Assembly: GCA_018816735.1 (NCBI GenBank)
Contig: JAHIVH010000021.1
Span: forward strand, 62,001 to 126,000
DNA length: 64,000 bases
Origin: Pseudomonadota bacterium
Lineage (GTDB): Bacteria > Desulfobacterota > Desulfobacteria > Desulfobacterales > JAHIVH01
Reading direction: 5' to 3'
Part shown: one piece after another, positions 1 to 8,714 of the stretch
Position numbering within the stretch: the stretch's first letter is position 1
Layout: the number at the start of each line of letters is the position of its first letter
Program-made: the position numbers and the translations under genes
The notes under the pieces: generated by a model
What the model was told of the DNA's origin: nothing
Databases searched by the model: none
What the model saw: only the letters and a program-made list of their open reading frames with translations

Positions 1-1140
1 GAGCAGCATCAATTCGCCATTTGTGCCGATATCAATAATCAGGCGTATGTCACTTGGATATCCGTCTATTTCAGCCAAAACCGCGGCCAGTGCATCCCCA
101 CCCACAAATCCCGAAATGACCGGAAACATATGAACAGGTGTGCCAGGAGAAATGTCGAGGCCCACATCCTTTGCGGTGATTTCCGTAAAGCATCGGGATA
201 TGGGCATAAAGGGCCAGGAGCCGAGACCATGGGGATGAATGCCTGCAAATATATGTTCCATGACTGTATTTCCGACGATTACTACGTCATCGATATCCTG
301 GGATGAGGCATTGATTTCGGACAGGCACGTTTGTATCAATGTATTTGCCGCCTGAACAACGATGCTTTGAAGGCGATCCAGTCCGAATGACGCCTGATTG
401 GCCATATCGACACGACTGATAACATCTTCACCGTAGCGATACTGAGGGTTAAGTGTGGCACATGCAAAAAGAACGTTCCCGGTGTTCATATCACAAATAT
501 AAGCGGCAATGGTTGTTGTCCCGATGTCAAAAGCAAGCCCCAGGCTTTTCTCTTGTTTTCCCGGATAAACGGCAGTGATACCTTTTTCAGCATGATGAAC
601 CAAAGTGAGTTCATCGGCCTTGCAAGCCGGCATGCTTAACTGTCGTATGGCCGCTGTTGATTGAAAAAATACCTTCTGCCCATAGCATCGGTTTATCTCT
701 TCTGCTATCCTCTCGGCCATACCTGTATTTTTATGTCCGGGAACGGTGTCTGCAGGCGGAGATTTCACAAAAAACCGCCGGATTGCAGGATCAGGTGAAA
801 AAGTTCCGGATATGCCTGTTTTGCCGGATACAGGTTCATCAGGAAGTGATGCTTCCGGTATATGAACCGTAAGCGGCCCCTTTATTCTGGCCTGGCAAGC
901 CACACGTTTCCTGGGGTCACTTCCATTATCTGACAAAAGGGCCTGTTCATCCTCATCCGGTGCCGATAGATTTTCGGCAGGTTCAACACTGACAATACAT
1001 TTTCCACATACGCCCCTTCCGTTGCACTCTCCACGGATGCAGGCACCAGCGTGATTTGCCGCCTCCCAGATTGTTTCGCCTGCATTGGCCAGGATGTGTC
1101 TGTTTTCCGGATGAAATGTCAGGGTGATTTTATCATGCAT
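1..1140 (-). CDS. Corrinoid-activating [2Fe-2S] ASKHA ATPase (RACo/DUF4445 family), C-terminus cut by window edge
   Basis: The frame is open for 380 codons from the ATG at 1140 to base 1, so the C-terminal part lies outside the window. Residues 1-90 form a ferredoxin-like domain: Cys39-x5-Cys45-x2-Cys48 plus Cys82 fit a [2Fe-2S] cluster. Further on, DIGTTTIAAYICD and DIGTNGEL near the cut end are the phosphate-binding motifs of ASKHA ATPases. In this family (RACo, RamA-like) ATP hydrolysis drives reduction of inactive Co(II) corrinoid to the methyl-accepting Co(I) state. The start has AGGAAAAGG upstream. The gene begins 8 bases after the methyltransferase stop, so the two are co-transcribed. 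The natural partner is the corrinoid protein at 4201. The family call is firm; the partner is inferred. Confidence 0.9.
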   Translation of the reverse strand, partial: MHDKITLTFHPENRHILANAGETIWEAANHAGACIRGECNGRGVCGKCIVSVEPAENLSAPDEDEQALLSDNGSDPRKRVACQARIKGPLTVHIPEASLPDEPVSGKTGISGTFSPDPAIRRFFVKSPPADTVPGHKNTGMAERIAEEINRCYGQKVFFQSTAAIRQLSMPACKADELTLVHHAEKGITAVYPGKQEKSLGLAFDIGTTTIAAYICDMNTGNVLFACATLNPQYRYGEDVISRVDMANQASFGLDRLQSIVVQAANTLIQTCLSEINASSQDIDDVVIVGNTVMEHIFAGIHPHGLGSWPFMPISRCFTEITAKDVGLDISPGTPVHMFPVISGFVGGDALAAVLAEIDGYPSDIRLIIDIGTNGELMLL

Positions 1141-1148
1141 ACCTTTTC

Positions 1149-1943
1149 CTATGCTGCCTTGCCTTCACGCCAGGACTTGATATATTTCATGCAGAACTTA
1201 TCCTTGCCTGATAATGCCCATGCCGCACGTATGCAGCTTATCATGCTTTTGTCAAGGGGGTTGACAATGGCGGCATCCAGTCTATAGGCAATGGCCATTG
1301 CCATAAATGTACGGTTAATGAGGGGTCTTGCGGGCAGCCCATAGGAGACATTGGACAATCCACAAATCGTGTGACAGTCTTTAAATGTATCCATGATGCG
1401 TTCAATGGCATTCAAACATTCCATCCCAAAACCCGCATTGGTCGATATGGATTGAACAAGCGGATCAATATAGATATTTTCAGGTTTCACATGGTTCCGC
1501 ACCAGTTCATTCACGAGCTTATCCGCAACAGCAAGACGGTCGTCAGCGGTCTCCGGCATTCCTTCATCGCTCATGCAAAGAGCGATGACGCGAAGGTCTG
1601 TGCCGGAGATAACAGGAAGCAGCGCATCCAGGCGTTTTTTTTCATATGAAATGGAATTCATCATGGCATTGCCCTGGTGAATCGACAGCGCCGCTTCTAT
1701 GGCCTCAGGGTTTGGGCTGTCAATACAGCATGGCATGCCTGTTTCTTTCTGAACAAGCGCAACAAGCCATTTTAAATAATCAACTTCCTTGTCCATAAAG
1801 ACGCCGGCATTAACATCAATGAAGTCTGCACCATTTTCAACCTGGTCCTTGGCTATCTGACGGATCACAGCTTCATTCTTGTCCTTTATGGCCTTCGCAA
1901 TTTCTTTTCGGCTGGCGTTAATAAGTTCTCCTACAATAATCAT
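1149..1943 (-). CDS. Methyltetrahydrofolate:corrinoid methyltransferase (pterin-binding, MeTr/AcsE/MT-II type)
   Basis: This 264-residue pterin-binding TIM barrel is the usual length for AcsE/MtvA-type methyltransferases. It starts with the family-typical MIIVGELINASRK and has the motifs GADFIDVNAG, CIDSPNPEA, MNSIS and GLSNVSYGLP. These enzymes move a methyl group between a corrinoid protein and tetrahydrofolate. Here the likely direction is methyl-corrinoid to tetrahydrofolate (MT-II of an O-demethylase-like system). I chose the ATG at 1943 because GGGAG lies 10 bases before it; the ATG at 1952 has the same site only 1 base away. It is followed by the corrinoid activator and faces the operon at 2318, which carries the corrinoid protein and two candidate MT-I enzymes. 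Confidence 0.9.
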   Translation of the reverse strand: MIIVGELINASRKEIAKAIKDKNEAVIRQIAKDQVENGADFIDVNAGVFMDKEVDYLKWLVALVQKETGMPCCIDSPNPEAIEAALSIHQGNAMMNSISYEKKRLDALLPVISGTDLRVIALCMSDEGMPETADDRLAVADKLVNELVRNHVKPENIYIDPLVQSISTNAGFGMECLNAIERIMDTFKDCHTICGLSNVSYGLPARPLINRTFMAMAIAYRLDAAIVNPLDKSMISCIRAAWALSGKDKFCMKYIKSWREGKAA

Positions 1944-2317
1944 TTCCGTCATACTCCCTTTGTTTCATTTTTCATCAATCATGTGCGGTGATCACACGTT
2001 TCAATTGTTTGTAGAACGGCAAATATTGGATAGATGTGAGTTATTTTTCATGTCTGGTGGCCGTTCCTGGATCATTGGATAATATCAAAAGAGAGAAAGT
2101 GTCAAGTGCATTATCCGGCTATCAACAGGTCAAAGAAGTATTCCGGTCTTAAAAAAATATTCAGAAGTAATTGATCTGATTACATAATTACTAATTTTGG
2201 GTTAGCAGTATAAAAGCAAGATTTGAACCATTAAAAGCAAAAAATGCGAAGAATTCATTTACGTTTCAACGTATTGTCCCATCATTCAATCAACTGAAAA
2301 CTATTTAGGAGATGTAA
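1944..2317. promoter_or_regulatory. Divergent intergenic region with inverted repeat AGTAATT-N13-AATTACT (2166-2192)
   Basis: This 374-base AT-rich gap separates the two divergent transcription units of the methyl-transfer system, so promoters for both should lie here. The clearest symmetric element is AGTAATT (2166-2172) paired with AATTACT (2186-2192). Its 27-base span suits a dimeric regulator. I could not identify convincing -35/-10 pairs or a sigma-54 site by eye. No regulator gene is adjacent within the window. Confidence 0.4.
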
Positions 2318-4123
2318 ATGGCAAAACGATTTATGAGTGAACGCAACATGAAATTCCTGCTTTATGAGGTATTTGATTGCGAATCATTGACCCAATTCAA
2401 TTATTACAAAGATCACAACCGGAAAATGTTTGATCTTGTCATTAAAGAAGCTGTCAACCTCGGCAAGGATCTCTTGTATCCGATCTATGAGGAAATGGAC
2501 CGTAAGCCCCCTGAATTGGTGAATGGCGAAGTAAAAGTGCATCCAAAAGTGAGAAGTATCAACAGGGAATTTGCCGCAGGCGGCTGGATGACGAGCCGGA
2601 CACCTTACGAACATGGCGGAGAACAGTTGCCAGCCATGGTGGCAGGTTTGTGCGAGTTCATTTTCCAGTGTGCGAATTTTTCTGCAAGTGTGTACACCGG
2701 GCTTACAGGCGGTGCTGCTCATTTAATAGAAACTTTTGGCAGTAAAGAGCAGTATGACACCTATATCCCGCCGATGAGAACCGGTACATGGCAAGGAACC
2801 ATGGCGCTGACCGAGCCGGAGGCCGGTTCCTCACTGGGCGATATAAGCACGATTGCAGAGCCGGCTGATGACGGGTATTACCTGATCAAGGGACAAAAAA
2901 TATTTATATCTGCAGGGGATCATGATGCAGCAGATAATATCGTGCACCTGCTGCTTGCAAAAATTCCCGGAAGTCCGCCAGGCGTAAAGGGAATCTCTCT
3001 CTTTATTGTCCCCAAAAAACGGATTGAACCTGATGGCAGCCTTGTTGCAAATGATGTTGTCACCTCAGGCGTATATCATAAGCTGGGCTACAGAGGGTGC
3101 CCCATCGTCCAGCTGGGCATTGGTGACAAAAATGATTGCAGAGGCTTTCTGGTTGGCGAGGCCAATCATGGGTTAAAATACATGTTCCAGATGATGAATG
3201 GTGCCAGAATCGGTGTGGGCCTGAGTGCCACAGCATTGGCCACTGCTGCTTATTATGCGTCTCTTGAATATACGCAGACGAGAAAGCAGGGTCGAAAACT
3301 CGATCAGAAAGATCCAACAAAACCGCCTGTGCCCATTATTGAGCACGCGGATGTCAAACGGATGCTTTTATTTCAGAAAGCGGTATCTGAAGGTTCGCAA
3401 TCGCTTTTGCTTTTATGTACAAAATACACGGATTTGCTTCTGGTGACCACAGGTGAAGAACGGGAAAAATACAACCTGCTCCTTGAAGTATTGACCCCGA
3501 TTGTAAAGAGTTACCCTTCTGAAATGGGAATTCTCTCCATCAGCCAGGGTCTTCAATGTCTTGGCGGCTCTGGCTTTTGTGATGATTATCCTCTTGAACA
3601 ATACTATCGGGACTGCCGCATTCATCCGATTCACGAAGGCACGACAGGCATACAGGGAATGGACCTGCTCGGACGGAAAGTTTTGATGAAAAACGGTAAG
3701 GCATTTGAACTGTATAACAGTGAACTTTTTGGAACCATTGAAAAGGCAAAACGCTTGCCTGAGCTTCTTCCACTTGCAGTAGAACTGGAAAACGCGCTGA
3801 CAGATCTGCAGGCAATCACAGGCCATCTTGTTACAATTGCACAACAACAGGGCCCCGAATCGTTTCTGGCGGATTCTGTGCTTTATCTTGAACTTTTCGG
3901 TATCGTCACGATTGCCTGGCAATGGTTAATGCAGGGGATGGCAGCCCAAAATGCATTGAACACCGGCGCCAAGGGCAAAGATGTGAATTTTTATGAGGGA
4001 AAAATCTATACCCTTCGCTATTTCTATGGGTATGAGCTTCCCAAACGATTAGGGCTCTTAAAACGCCTTAAAGATTCTGACAATCTGACGGTTGAGATGT
4101 CACCCGATCATTTTATGGACTGA
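2318..4123 (+). CDS. Acyl-CoA dehydrogenase, long DmdC-like type with C-terminal extension
   Basis: At 601 residues this is longer than classical acyl-CoA dehydrogenases (about 380) and matches the DmdC/long type with an extra C-terminal helical domain. TMALTEPEAGSSLGD (161-175) is the flavin/substrate loop, and IHEGTTGIQ puts the catalytic base at Glu440. GLQCLGGSGF (411-420) is the C-terminal family signature. The enzyme makes an alpha,beta double bond in an acyl-CoA and passes electrons to ETF. The start follows TTTAGGAGATGTAA. It is the first gene of the operon; the next gene, a corrinoid protein, begins 77 bases downstream. DmdC itself acts on methylmercaptopropionyl-CoA, but the homology does not fix the substrate, and no acyl-CoA ligase, hydratase or ETF gene is present here. 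Confidence 0.88.
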   Translation: MAKRFMSERNMKFLLYEVFDCESLTQFNYYKDHNRKMFDLVIKEAVNLGKDLLYPIYEEMDRKPPELVNGEVKVHPKVRSINREFAAGGWMTSRTPYEHGGEQLPAMVAGLCEFIFQCANFSASVYTGLTGGAAHLIETFGSKEQYDTYIPPMRTGTWQGTMALTEPEAGSSLGDISTIAEPADDGYYLIKGQKIFISAGDHDAADNIVHLLLAKIPGSPPGVKGISLFIVPKKRIEPDGSLVANDVVTSGVYHKLGYRGCPIVQLGIGDKNDCRGFLVGEANHGLKYMFQMMNGARIGVGLSATALATAAYYASLEYTQTRKQGRKLDQKDPTKPPVPIIEHADVKRMLLFQKAVSEGSQSLLLLCTKYTDLLLVTTGEEREKYNLLLEVLTPIVKSYPSEMGILSISQGLQCLGGSGFCDDYPLEQYYRDCRIHPIHEGTTGIQGMDLLGRKVLMKNGKAFELYNSELFGTIEKAKRLPELLPLAVELENALTDLQAITGHLVTIAQQQGPESFLADSVLYLELFGIVTIAWQWLMQGMAAQNALNTGAKGKDVNFYEGKIYTLRYFYGYELPKRLGLLKRLKDSDNLTVEMSPDHFMD

Positions 4124-4200
4124 AAGCATTGAAAGAACAGATTGGAAATATATTTGGCTGAAAATTTATGAACATAAAAGATGTAAAGGAGAATTTTCTA

Positions 4201-4841
4201 TGTTGGAACAACTTTCAAGCGGTTTTGTAGAACTGAGAAGAGAAGAAGTTCTTGAAACCATAAAAATGAGAATTGAAAAGGGTGAGGCTCCCTTATCCAT
4301 TTTAGATGACGCACGTCAAGGAATGATACTTGTGGGTGACCAGTTTCAGGAAGGTATCCTGTTTCTTGCGGAGATGATGCTGGCATCCGAGATATTCAAG
4401 GAATCGGTTGCTATTTTGAAGCCCTATATGGATCAGAGCCGTCCATCCAAATCCAAAGGCAAAATCATTCTAGCAACATTAAAGGGAGATATTCATGATC
4501 TTGGCAAGAACATTTTGTCCACACTACTGGAAGGCCAGGGTTTCCAGGTATTTGATTTGGGAGTGGATGTTGAACCAACTGTCGTTCTTGAAAAAGCAAA
4601 AGAAATCGAACCGGATTTCATTGGATTTTCAGCACTCATTACAACCGTATTCAAATACATGCGGGATGCTGCCGACCTGCTGGAAAAAGAAGGCTTGAGA
4701 GATAAAATCAAGCTGATGGTGGGTGGTGGTGTTACGAACAATACACTTAAAGAACATCTGAATGCCGATTTTCAGACCACGGATGCAATGGCAGGCGTTG
4801 CCTATTGCCTAAAAATGATGGAGGAGAGGCAGCATGCGTAG
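4201..4841 (+). CDS. Corrinoid (cobalamin-binding) methyl-carrier protein
   Basis: This 213-residue protein has the two-domain build of MtaC/MtbC/MtvC-type proteins: a helical cap (about 1-80) and a Rossmann cobalamin domain. GDIHDLGKN (96-104) holds the DxHxxG motif, with His99 as the lower cobalt ligand. GFSALITT and GGGVTNN supply the remaining nucleotide-tail contacts. It carries the methyl group on cobalt between a substrate methyltransferase and the folate methyltransferase. The ATG follows AAAGGAG with 8 bases of spacing. Its last 8 bases overlap the start of the next gene, which implies translational coupling to the UroD-like methyltransferase. Family call is firm; the methyl donor is unknown. 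Confidence 0.93.
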
Positions 4842-5964
4842 TGAAACGATGACTTCAAAAGAAAGACTGGAGTGTGCCGTCAATCTTGAAAAACCGGATC
4901 GGGTTCCTATCAGTCCGCTGATGAATACCTCTGCCGCCGCAAAACTGGTCGGGAAAAAATACTGGGAAATCGCAGACAAGGGGTATTACGCACACATTGA
5001 AACGGAAATCGAGCTTTTTGAAAAATTTGGTGGGTGGGATGGTGTGGCGCTGCCCCTTTCACCTGATATTTACAGGCTTGGCGGGTTAAAGGTAACAACA
5101 CCTACTGAACAATCACCGGAAATCCAGATATTGGAAGAAGAATTTGCCAAGCCTGAAGATTATGAGATTATCGCCGAAAAAGGAATGAATGATTTCATCG
5201 TGAATCATCTCATTGAAAGGGTTTATGGAAAGGAATTTTTAGGTCAACTCGGTCATATTTATCAGGATGCTTCACGCAGCTCAAAAAAAGGCAAGGACGA
5301 ATATACCAAAAGAGGCGCTTATTTTACGTTCCCGACACTTCTGACACATCCATTTTTCAAACTGTCTCTGACCCGATCCATGGTCAAGTTTACGGAAGAC
5401 CTCTATTACAGGCCGGAAATGGTTGAAAACGCTATACAGACGATGACTGATGAATTGATTGCCATGGGGAAAATGCTTTACAAAAAAGACAATTTTCTGA
5501 CCATGGGGCTTGTGGAAGAAAGAGCGGGCGGTTTTTTCTATCCGATGCGGATTTTTGAAAGATTCTGGTGGCCGTTTACCAAACAGATCGCAGAGGCGTT
5601 CTGGGCGGACGGGATAAAAATATGGTTTCATCTGGACACCAACTGGGATAAAAATATCAAATATTTTAAAGAACTGCCGAGAGGTTCTGCAATTATCGAT
5701 CTGGACGGGACTACCAATATTTTTGCCGCCAAGGAGCAGTTGCGGGATCATCTGTGTATCAGCTCTGATATTCACCCGGCACTCATGTCTCTTGGAAAAC
5801 CCGAAGAAATGGAAGCCTACTGTAAAAGACTGATTGATGAAATCGGTGATGACGGTGGATTGATTCTTTGTACGGGCTGCTGTCTTCCGGTTGCGACCAA
5901 GGCAGAAAACTTCCGCGCCATGCTGAATACCGGGAAGACGTATCAATTATCAAAACCGGCATAA
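4834..5964 (+). CDS. UroD-like corrinoid methyltransferase, copy 1 (candidate MT-I)
   Basis: This 376-residue uroporphyrinogen-decarboxylase-fold protein belongs to the branch that includes MtaA, MtbA, CmuA and O-demethylase methyltransferases; it is not a haem enzyme. The usual zinc motif H-x-C...C is changed: I see FHLDTNWDKN with His266 and Asp268, and CTGCC with Cys346, Cys349 and Cys350. The start overlaps the corrinoid gene by 8 bases behind GGAGGAGAGG. A paralogue at 7005 is about 60-65 percent identical by eye and keeps the same motifs. The likely role is to move a methyl group from the growth substrate onto the corrinoid. Which substrate cannot be read from the sequence. Confidence 0.85.
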   Translation: MRSETMTSKERLECAVNLEKPDRVPISPLMNTSAAAKLVGKKYWEIADKGYYAHIETEIELFEKFGGWDGVALPLSPDIYRLGGLKVTTPTEQSPEIQILEEEFAKPEDYEIIAEKGMNDFIVNHLIERVYGKEFLGQLGHIYQDASRSSKKGKDEYTKRGAYFTFPTLLTHPFFKLSLTRSMVKFTEDLYYRPEMVENAIQTMTDELIAMGKMLYKKDNFLTMGLVEERAGGFFYPMRIFERFWWPFTKQIAEAFWADGIKIWFHLDTNWDKNIKYFKELPRGSAIIDLDGTTNIFAAKEQLRDHLCISSDIHPALMSLGKPEEMEAYCKRLIDEIGDDGGLILCTGCCLPVATKAENFRAMLNTGKTYQLSKPA

Positions 5965-5987
5965 ATGAATTTGTTCGGGATCATGTT

Positions 5988-6581
5988 ATGAACGTTATGA
6001 TTATCGGCGGTTTTCTGGGATCAGGAAAAACAACATTGCTTTTGAATGTGGTTAAAAAGATGATCGCCCAATCCAAAAAAATCGCCGTTGTTGAAAATGA
6101 AATCGGAGAAATAGGTATCGATGGCAATTATCTGAAGAAGGAAGGCCTTACCGTGCAAGAACTGTTTGGCGGATGCATTTGTTGCACGCTTACGGCAGGA
6201 CTTATTGAAACGCTTCAGAAAATTGAAACCGCTTATCATCCGGATCTGGTCATCATCGAAGCAACCGGTGCTGCCAGACCAGGGGATATCGTTACAACAC
6301 TTCATGATGATAATTGCCCTCTCCGTTTCGAATCCATCAAAGTAGTCACGGTTGTAGACGTAACGCGCTATGAAATGCTGATACAAGTGATGGAACCGCT
6401 TCTGACCGGTCAAATTCAACGTGCGGATATTGTGGCTGTCAATAAAATCGATGAGGCCAGTATAAAGCAAATTGACCGAATTATAGAATGCATTGCTAAA
6501 CTGAATCCATCTGCTGCAATTGTTGCCATGTCGGCAGAAGAGGAGGTATATACGCTGAACCCATTCATGGAATTGCTATGA
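5988..6581 (+). CDS. COG0523 (CobW/P47K) family GTPase, short form
   Basis: This P-loop metallochaperone-type GTPase has the Walker A motif GGFLGSGKTTL (7-17), the hallmark metal motif CICCT (63-67), IIEATG as switch region, and NKID for guanine recognition. It is 197 residues and lacks the usual C-terminal CobW domain. I chose the ATG at 5988 because the P-loop must begin at the N-terminus; a longer reading starts inside the preceding gene. COG0523 proteins deliver metals (Zn, Co) or assist cobalamin enzymes. Placement between two zinc- or corrinoid-dependent methyltransferases suggests it loads metal or helps activate the corrinoid system. The next gene overlaps it by 4 bases. Confidence 0.85.
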   Translation: MNVMIIGGFLGSGKTTLLLNVVKKMIAQSKKIAVVENEIGEIGIDGNYLKKEGLTVQELFGGCICCTLTAGLIETLQKIETAYHPDLVIIEATGAARPGDIVTTLHDDNCPLRFESIKVVTVVDVTRYEMLIQVMEPLLTGQIQRADIVAVNKIDEASIKQIDRIIECIAKLNPSAAIVAMSAEEEVYTLNPFMELL

Positions 6582-6946
6582 TGATCATCCGTACTCATGA
6601 CGACCATCCTACAGCATTTACAAAAGATATCATTCTGTCATTCGGGCATATCAAACCTGTCAGCAGCATTACCTCAAGAGTTGAACGGTTTATATCCGAG
6701 CTGGCATTGAATCTTAAAAACAGCGGCTGCAGGCTGATCGGGCATATCAAGGGCCTTATCGATGCGAACGAAAACGGATACCTGTTTTGCAGCCTGGTTA
6801 CCTTTCACGGAAAACCAAGGTTTAAAGGAACCCTGCAGAAAGATATCGAAGATGCCAGATTGACCCTGAATATAATTGTCTATGGCATTGAACCGGATAT
6901 TGTCGAAGATATCGTTCAGCAGGGGATTAAAAATCATTTTGAATAG
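6578..6946 (+). CDS. Small protein of unknown function, coupled to the COG0523 GTPase
   Basis: This 122-residue protein starts in an ATGA overlap with the GTPase stop, so the two are translationally coupled. I recognise no domain. It is soluble, with the sequence IGHIKGLID in the middle and regular alternation that looks like a small alpha/beta fold. The GTPase lacks its normal C-terminal domain and this frame begins exactly where that domain would follow. It may therefore be a separately encoded partner or a diverged CobW C-terminal domain; this is inference from position. Confidence 0.7.
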   Translation: MMIIRTHDDHPTAFTKDIILSFGHIKPVSSITSRVERFISELALNLKNSGCRLIGHIKGLIDANENGYLFCSLVTFHGKPRFKGTLQKDIEDARLTLNIIVYGIEPDIVEDIVQQGIKNHFE

Positions 6947-7004
6947 AACCTGTGAAATATTCAGGTAATCGTTTTTAAAATATGGGAACTGGCCAAGGAG
7001 AATA

Positions 7005-8135
7005 ATGTCTATGCGTAGTGAAACAATGACTTCGAAAGAGAGATTGGAATGTGCCATCAATCTTGAAAAACCGGACCGGGTTCCGATTGCCATACTTGGC
7101 AACACATCTGCCATGGCAGGCCTGGTTGGAGAAAAATACTGGGAAGTGGTGAAAAAAGGCTATATTGCCCAATTCGAAACAGAATTGAAATTTTTTGATA
7201 CCTACGGGGGGTGGGATGGTGTGCACGCCCCTCTCACATCGGAAATTTATTATCTGGGTGGTTTAAAGGTAAATCCCCCTTCCGAAGCTTCACCGGAAAT
7301 CCAGATCCTTGAGGAAGAACTGGCCACTGTTGAGGATTATGAAATTATAGCGGAAGATGGCATGAACCTTTTTATTGTAGAACACCTGATCGAAAGAGCA
7401 TATGGCAAAGACACATCCGGAAAATATTTGAAAATATGGCAGGATACCCTCGTGGCTCTGAGCAGAAGCTTGAAAGAATATGGCAAAAGAGGGGCTCATT
7501 TCATATTTCCGGTCCTTCTGACCCATCCGTTTTTCAAATTATCCCTGACCCGGTCGATGATCAAATTTACCGAGGACCTTTATTTCCGGCCGGAACTGGT
7601 GGAAAAAGCACTGCAAAAAATGACGGACGAGCTGATTCAAACGTACTCATCAATGGCCGATCCCAATGTATATTTAACTATGGGACTGGTTGAAGAGAGA
7701 GCAGGCGGCTTTTTCTACCCCATGCATATATTCGAACGATTCTGGTGGCCGTATACCAAACAGATCATCAATGCTTTCTGGAAAAAGGGTATAAAAATCT
7801 GGCTGCACCTGGATACCTGCTGGGATAAAAATATGCATTACTTCAAGGACCTGCCTCGAGGTTCCACAATTATTGATCTTGACGGAACCACCAATATTTT
7901 TTCAGCCAAAGAGCAGTTACGGAATCATCTTGCCATCAGCAGCGATGTTCACCCGGCACTCATGTCTCTGGGCAAACCCCAAGAGGTGGAAGCATACTGC
8001 AAAAAATTGATAGATGACGTGGGAGACGACGGTGGCCTTGTTCTCTGTACCGGATGCTGCCTGCCGGTTGCCACAAAAAAAGAAAATTTTGAGGCCATGT
8101 TAAAAACCGGAAAAACCTATGAATTGTCAAAGTAG
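7005..8135 (+). CDS. UroD-like corrinoid methyltransferase, copy 2 (candidate MT-I)
   Basis: This 376-residue paralogue of the gene at 4834 shares nearly the whole length, including SETMTSKERLECA at the N-terminus, GLVEERAGGFFYPM, and LHLDTCWDKN as the altered metal motif (His-x-Asp). CTGCCLPVATK lies near the C-terminus. The ATG at 7005 follows AAGGAGAATA. The two copies have diverged most in residues 25-60 and around 135-155, which may line the substrate side. They may handle two methyl donors, form a heteromer, or act at different steps. The pair looks like an old tandem duplication with the GTPase and small gene between the copies. Confidence 0.85.
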   Translation: MSMRSETMTSKERLECAINLEKPDRVPIAILGNTSAMAGLVGEKYWEVVKKGYIAQFETELKFFDTYGGWDGVHAPLTSEIYYLGGLKVNPPSEASPEIQILEEELATVEDYEIIAEDGMNLFIVEHLIERAYGKDTSGKYLKIWQDTLVALSRSLKEYGKRGAHFIFPVLLTHPFFKLSLTRSMIKFTEDLYFRPELVEKALQKMTDELIQTYSSMADPNVYLTMGLVEERAGGFFYPMHIFERFWWPYTKQIINAFWKKGIKIWLHLDTCWDKNMHYFKDLPRGSTIIDLDGTTNIFSAKEQLRNHLAISSDVHPALMSLGKPQEVEAYCKKLIDDVGDDGGLVLCTGCCLPVATKKENFEAMLKTGKTYELSK

Positions 8136-8177
8136 AAAACAAAAACAATATCCTGACCGGGATGAACTGGAGCGCTA

Positions 8178-8642
8178 ATGAACTTTGGGATAGTATTATA
8201 TATTATGTATGCCATGATGAAATGGGGCACGGGATTCACAGCACTGATAAACAAGGACTTCAAAAAACTCCTTAAAAAGAAAAATTTCACGACGCTTATT
8301 ATAACAAAAGACGGGAAATATGGGAGAAGTTTTACCTTCAATAATGGCAAAATCACTTCAAAAACAGGCGTAAACCAGAATGCGGATCTGAAAGTCATAT
8401 GGAAAGACGGCCAAACGGCAATCAAAACCATGAAAAAGGGTGGCGATCAACAGGTCCTCATGGATGCCATCGTCGATGGCGATCTTCTGTTTGAGGGCAG
8501 TGCAGCAGTAATGATGCGATTTATCCTTATCATGACCCAGATGATGGAAGTCTACGGCATTGGGCCGGATAAAATGCGTGCCGGCAAAAAGGAGAAAATA
8601 CCATGCTGCCCGGAGATGCAGTCCAAAAAGTCGATCCAGTGA
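8178..8642 (+). CDS. SCP2-like sterol/lipid-carrier protein
   Basis: This 154-residue protein has the pattern of SCP2 domains: an amphipathic strand (TTLIITKDGKYGRSFTF), NNGKI, then VIWKDGQTAIKTM and a helical region with DGDLLFEG. Such domains hold fatty acyl, sterol or CoA-ester ligands and often accompany acyl-CoA enzymes. The ATG follows GGAGCG and lies 42 bases after the methyltransferase copy 2. The C-terminal tail is lysine-rich with a Cys-Cys pair. Its place between the methyltransferases and a dehydrogenase hints at a hydrophobic substrate. The domain call is by motif pattern and moderately sure. Confidence 0.6.
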   Translation: MNFGIVLYIMYAMMKWGTGFTALINKDFKKLLKKKNFTTLIITKDGKYGRSFTFNNGKITSKTGVNQNADLKVIWKDGQTAIKTMKKGGDQQVLMDAIVDGDLLFEGSAAVMMRFILIMTQMMEVYGIGPDKMRAGKKEKIPCCPEMQSKKSIQ

Positions 8643-8714
8643 AATTCGCACCCTATGCTTTTTTGCGAACAGATATGAAATAACACAACCCACAACATAT
8701 TGGAGATAATTTTT

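Noticed and set aside
3413..3922. 169-codon minus-strand frame inside the acyl-CoA dehydrogenase gene
   Set aside because: Shadow of a gene with catalytic motifs; composition is not protein-like.
5281..5946. 221-codon minus-strand frame opposite the first UroD-like gene
   Set aside because: It is antisense to a well-supported gene with family motifs; its own translation shows no recognisable pattern.
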